Origin: Bradyrhizobium sp.
GTDB taxonomy: Bacteria > Pseudomonadota > Alphaproteobacteria > Rhizobiales > Xanthobacteraceae
Reading direction: 5' to 3'
Length of the DNA stretch: 64,000 nucleotides
Assembly: GCF_027307225.1 (NCBI RefSeq)
Contig: NZ_DAHUXJ010000020.1
Coordinates: forward strand, 37,789 to 101,788
This document shows, piece after piece, positions 61,005 to 64,000 of this stretch. The stretch's first letter is position 1. Every line of letters begins with the position of its first letter. The translations under genes were made by a program, and so were the position numbers. The notes beneath the pieces were generated by a model. That model was given only the letters and a program-made list of their open reading frames with translations, had not been told where the DNA came from and made no database searches.

Positions 61005-63467
61005 TCAGAAAACCGCCTTCAGACCAAGGTAAAAGGCGCGCGGACGAGCCGGGGCGAGAGAACGCGCATCGGTGAACTGGTTGCCGCCGTTGTAGAAGTT
61101 CGGCAACTGCGTCGTGTCGAAGAATCCCCCATAGGTATAATACCTGTTGTCGAGGATGTTATCGACGCGGCCGAAGATCTGATAGGTCTTGTCGAGTTGG
61201 TAAGACGCGTGCGCGCTGAAGACGGCATAAGAAGGCAGTTGCGGCGCCTGGTTGGATTGGTCTCCCACCAGATATTGGGTGCTAACCCACAACGCATCGC
61301 CGCCGACCTTGAATGCGTCGGTCAATGAATAGTCGAAGCTCGCCTTGATACGCTGGCGCGGAATCGCCGGGATGATGTTGCCGGGTGAAACCTGGACGGT
61401 GCCGGTGGTCGGGTCAGCAAACGGGCTATTCGAGTTGAGCTGCAATGAATCGAGGAAGCGTGCGTCCATAAAGGCGTAGCTGGCGTGAAACTGCCATTTG
61501 GATGATTTCAGGTTGGCTTCGGCTTCGATGCCCTGCCGGCGTGTGTCGCCGACATTCTGGAAAAAGCCGAAGCCCTGCACCTGCGAGGGGAGCGCGAGTA
61601 TGTCGTCGGTATTCTTGGCGCGGAAACCGCCGACTTTCCAGTCGAGCGTTGCGAAGCTGAAATCGTGGGTGCCGCGAAAGCCCGCCTCATAGGTGTGAGA
61701 CACCACCTGCCTGAGCGGTGGATCGGAGACCAGGAAGGTCGCGAGGACACAGGGCGCCGCCGGGTTGGCGCACTCCAGTTCAAGCGGGGTCGGCGCGCGG
61801 TTGGCTTCCGAATAGCCGGCATAGGCGGTCAGCTCGGACGTAATCTTGTAGGTCGCACCGATCATCGGATTGAAGCGATCATAGGCTTCGTTGCCGTTAA
61901 GCGCAGTGCCGATCTGGTCTTGCAGCGAGATGCGGGCATCATTGAAGCGCCCACCAGCAGTGACCGAGAGAGCCTTGGTGACGTCGAACGTGTCGAGCGC
62001 GTAAAGCCCGGTATATTGATTGGTGGCCCGCAGCCCTACCGGCCCGTCCGCGACCGGACTGCCTGACGTTCCGAGAAAGATGCCGCTGCCATCGACGACG
62101 TAGTTTGTGCCGATCGTGCCGAGTTCTGCACTGGCGCCGAAATGCGTCACGCTGGCATCGAAGGTCGCGCCCACCACAAAGCGGTTGTCGTGGCCGAACA
62201 ACTGGTCGGTGTTGGTGGCTTGCAAGGACGCGCCGCCGGTATTCGAATTGGTGAACGTTCGATCGATTTCTCCCAGGAACGCATTCGCCGGGAACGGATT
62301 GGCAAGCTGCTGCCCATTCAGCCCGTTCGCCGGCGTGACACCGTCACCAAAGCAAAGCAAGGTCGCGTCAGCCGTACAAGGCTGCGCACCGCTCGGATTG
62401 CCGTCCACAGTGCGCTGGCTGAACGCCCGGTAATGAGCGACGCCCTCGACCGTCCAGCTTGGCGTGACGTCGAACTTGCCGGTCAGATTGAGATAGCCGA
62501 CCTGGTTGTTCGAGGTCTGCGGCGTGGTGTAGACCGCGCCCCAGTACTGCTGGAGCAATTCGACCGGCGTCGTGGCAGACGAACCGAAATTGTTGTCGGC
62601 AGCCCCCATATTGAGATGGATTTCGCTGCTGTCGTTTCGATAGCCGACGTCGCCGTAGAACCGGCGGACATCGGAGGATCCGAAATAGCGGTAGCCGTCG
62701 TCGTGAACGCCTTCCAGCGCGGTGTAGACGGACCAGTCGCCGACCTGTTTGCCCCATTGCATCGAGCTCTGAAGGCGGCCGAAGGAGCCGCCCATCAAGT
62801 CAACCTCGGCGCCGTGATAATTAAAGCCGTCTTTCATCTGGACCGAGACGGCGCCGCCGAGCGCATTGAGACCATAGGCCGGATTGTTCGTCACCACGGC
62901 GATCGACTTGATCGCTGCGGTCGGTATCAGGTCCCAGTTGACGGTGTCGCCGAACGCCTCATTGATGCGAACCCCGTTCTGGTAAACCGCCAATCCCTGC
63001 GGCGTACCCGAGACGGGCGACGCCACGAAGCCGCGAAATTCGACGTTCGCCTGAAAATCATTGCCGGCGACGTTGCTGATGTTAACTCCAGCGACGTTCT
63101 GCTGGAGCGCGTCCATCACGTTGAGAGAATTGGTGCGCTGGATTTCCGGCGTATTCACAAAGTTGATGCTGCCGGGGACCTTATCGACGGCGAGCGCCGT
63201 GCTCGGCGTGGCAACCGGGCTCGTCGGGTAGACCCGAACTCTTGTCACCGCCGTCCGGCGAGTCGCCGTCGTCGGACTAGCGGTAATTCCGGGACGCCTG
63301 GCCACCGGCTTGGCGCTGGTCTGAGGTGGGGCGACTTCTACCGGCGGCAGCTCGGTCGTGTAGCTTCCGCTGTCTTGCGCACGCGTCAGCCCGCTTGCGG
63401 CAGCCAGAGCTGCGGCCGCTGTTGACGCCATCAGCAAGACCCGAACGCGCATCCAGTATCGCCCCAT
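61005..63467 (-). CDS. TonB-dependent outer-membrane receptor
   Basis: An 820-residue protein with a signal peptide (VLLMASTAAAALAAASGLTR). The plug domain lies at about 90-210: TPEIQRTNSLNVMDALQQNV, DFQANVEFRGFVASPVSGTP, ALGGAVSVQMKDGF. The rest forms a 22-stranded barrel with many Tyr/Phe and Gly turns (DNILDNRYYTYGGFFDTTQL near the end) and ends ARPRAFYLGLKAVF. It would take up a siderophore, cobalamin or other ligand using TonB energy. A Pro/Thr-rich linker follows the signal. A start at 63452 is also possible. It is a single gene, with no TonB or periplasmic partner in the window. Confidence 0.92.
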   Translation of the reverse strand: MGRYWMRVRVLLMASTAAAALAAASGLTRAQDSGSYTTELPPVEVAPPQTSAKPVARRPGITASPTTATRRTAVTRVRVYPTSPVATPSTALAVDKVPGSINFVNTPEIQRTNSLNVMDALQQNVAGVNISNVAGNDFQANVEFRGFVASPVSGTPQGLAVYQNGVRINEAFGDTVNWDLIPTAAIKSIAVVTNNPAYGLNALGGAVSVQMKDGFNYHGAEVDLMGGSFGRLQSSMQWGKQVGDWSVYTALEGVHDDGYRYFGSSDVRRFYGDVGYRNDSSEIHLNMGAADNNFGSSATTPVELLQQYWGAVYTTPQTSNNQVGYLNLTGKFDVTPSWTVEGVAHYRAFSQRTVDGNPSGAQPCTADATLLCFGDGVTPANGLNGQQLANPFPANAFLGEIDRTFTNSNTGGASLQATNTDQLFGHDNRFVVGATFDASVTHFGASAELGTIGTNYVVDGSGIFLGTSGSPVADGPVGLRATNQYTGLYALDTFDVTKALSVTAGGRFNDARISLQDQIGTALNGNEAYDRFNPMIGATYKITSELTAYAGYSEANRAPTPLELECANPAAPCVLATFLVSDPPLRQVVSHTYEAGFRGTHDFSFATLDWKVGGFRAKNTDDILALPSQVQGFGFFQNVGDTRRQGIEAEANLKSSKWQFHASYAFMDARFLDSLQLNSNSPFADPTTGTVQVSPGNIIPAIPRQRIKASFDYSLTDAFKVGGDALWVSTQYLVGDQSNQAPQLPSYAVFSAHASYQLDKTYQIFGRVDNILDNRYYTYGGFFDTTQLPNFYNGGNQFTDARSLAPARPRAFYLGLKAVF

Positions 63468-63690
63468 TCCAGCAAGCGCGGTCTTATCATCGCCGGCCTG
63501 GAATGGACGATATTAATGGGCGCGTCGCACCGTGCATCTCAAAAAGGTCCCGAAACGTCGGGAAAATTCCCGATTCGGATCAAAGAGCGAACAGCAAGAA
63601 CCGTTTGGGCGGGAATCGGCTCGAGACACACAGGCCGACATCGACAGGCGCCCTCCTTCCGGTCCGTTAGCCGTTCACAGGCGGCACTGG
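63468..63690. other. Upstream region of the TonB receptor gene
   Basis: No gene is supported here. It should hold the promoter of the minus-strand receptor. I saw no clear Fur- or Irr-type palindrome. Confidence 0.3.
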
Positions 63691-63762
63691 TGCGGTGAAT
63701 TTGAAGTTCCTATCAGTTTCGCGGCAACCTCGTCATAGGAACTTCAAATTCTAAACCGCAGT
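63691..63762 (+). repeat. Solo hairpin of the CTAG element, type A
   Basis: It has hairpin one only: TGCGGTGAATTTGAAGTTCC with the complementary arm GGAACTTCAAATTCTAAACC. The left edge reads CTGG and the right edge GCAGTAAT, so neither CTAG is intact and the second hairpin is absent. Confidence 0.85.
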
Positions 63763-63768
63763 AATTAT

Positions 63769-63792
63769 CCCCCGGCAGAGCCGGGGGCTTTA
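63769..63792 (+). terminator. Strong GC stem-loop
   Basis: CCCCCGGC and GCCGGGGG form a perfect 8-bp stem with a 3-base loop, followed by CTTT. It sits right after a solo repeat hairpin. No plus-strand gene ends just upstream, so its source transcript is unknown. Confidence 0.6.
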
Positions 63793-64000
63793 AAAATGGG
63801 GCCGCTCAAAGCGGCCAGGATTGATATGAAGTTCCCAACAAAACACCTCGGCACCGCCTATGCCTCACTTACCCCCAACTCGCTAACTTCTCAGAGACAA
63901 TGGTACGTGAGCAAAACAACCCTGTTCTCTTCTGAAGTCGGCAGGCTCATAAGTACAGGCCCATCGCGAAACTCCTTTTCGTGCGCGTGGTGGCTCACGA
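63793..64000. other. Window end, possible partial ORF
   Basis: A frame from the ATG at 63826 (AGGA six bases upstream) stays open to the window end with 58 codons, but its sequence is not recognisable. A second hairpin, GGCCGCTCAAAGCGGCC, lies at 63800-63816. Confidence 0.3.

Noticed and set aside
62142..63425. A 427-codon plus-strand open frame opposite the TonB receptor gene
   Set aside because: Long antisense frames are common in GC-rich genes; the receptor frame has signal peptide, plug and barrel motifs and this one has none.
8139..63762. The repeat copies as a CRISPR array
   Set aside because: Copies are scattered over 55 kb, are themselves palindromic pairs of 165 bases, and have no regular spacers or cas genes.
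63826..64000. An open frame at the window end as a gene
   Set aside because: It is incomplete and unrecognisable; listed only as a possible partial ORF.

Overview
The window looks like a chromosomal segment of a Bradyrhizobium-type alphaproteobacterium. It is GC-rich, carries DUF2336 proteins, many tiny orphan membrane proteins, a sulfatase with its formylglycine-generating enzyme, class III cyclase fusions, and AMP-binding acyl-CoA synthetases next to sugar-type ABC transporters. I see no rRNA, tRNA, CRISPR array, phage module or intact transposase.

Layout. (1) 1-92: the 5' end of a GH15 gene leaving the window on the minus strand. (2) 0.58-5.66 kb, plus strand: a tight catabolic operon (GMC oxidoreductase, DoxX-like, cupin, SMP-30 lactonase, VOC protein, second SMP-30). 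(3) 5.7-23.9 kb: an accessory island of small orphan genes, two DUF2336 proteins, a cyclase-SUMF1 fusion, a PPP phosphatase, a disrupted NYN-domain gene and most copies of a dispersed paired-hairpin repeat. (4) 23.9-26.3 kb: a frameshifted short-type aconitase and a small conserved protein. (5) 27.1-30.0 kb: a multi-PAS GGDEF-EAL protein. (6) 30.1-38.2 kb, minus strand: a Tat-exported sulfatase, its FGE, two outer-membrane proteins and an acyl-CoA synthetase. (7) 38.6-43.4 kb: a decayed AraC gene, an exported beta-carbonic anhydrase, a ferredoxin remnant, a 2Fe-2S reductase and a cytochrome b561/ethylbenzene-dehydrogenase-like fusion. (8) 44.1-50.5 kb: a type I secretion ABC protein, its membrane-fusion partner, a 46-residue ORF and a large non-RTX His-tailed protein that is probably the substrate. 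(9) 50.7-60.6 kb: a ribose-type ABC operon with an unusual permease-SMP-30 fusion, a second SMP-30-like protein and an acyl-CoA synthetase, with a divergent AraC regulator. (10) 61.0-63.5 kb: a TonB-dependent receptor.

The most striking signal is a family of about 165-bp elements. Each is CTAG-hairpin(about 78 nt)-CTAG, a 13-14 nt AT-rich spacer, then CTAG-hairpin(about 75 nt)-CTAG. At 20925-21090 a copy interrupts an NYN gene. Removing the copy plus one CTAG restores the reading frame exactly, so the elements are or were mobile and target CTAG. Two copies sharing one CTAG sit between the secretion ABC and fusion-protein genes; removing them leaves two bases between those genes. Subtypes change the core sequence of both hairpins together, which suggests recognition by a trans-acting factor.
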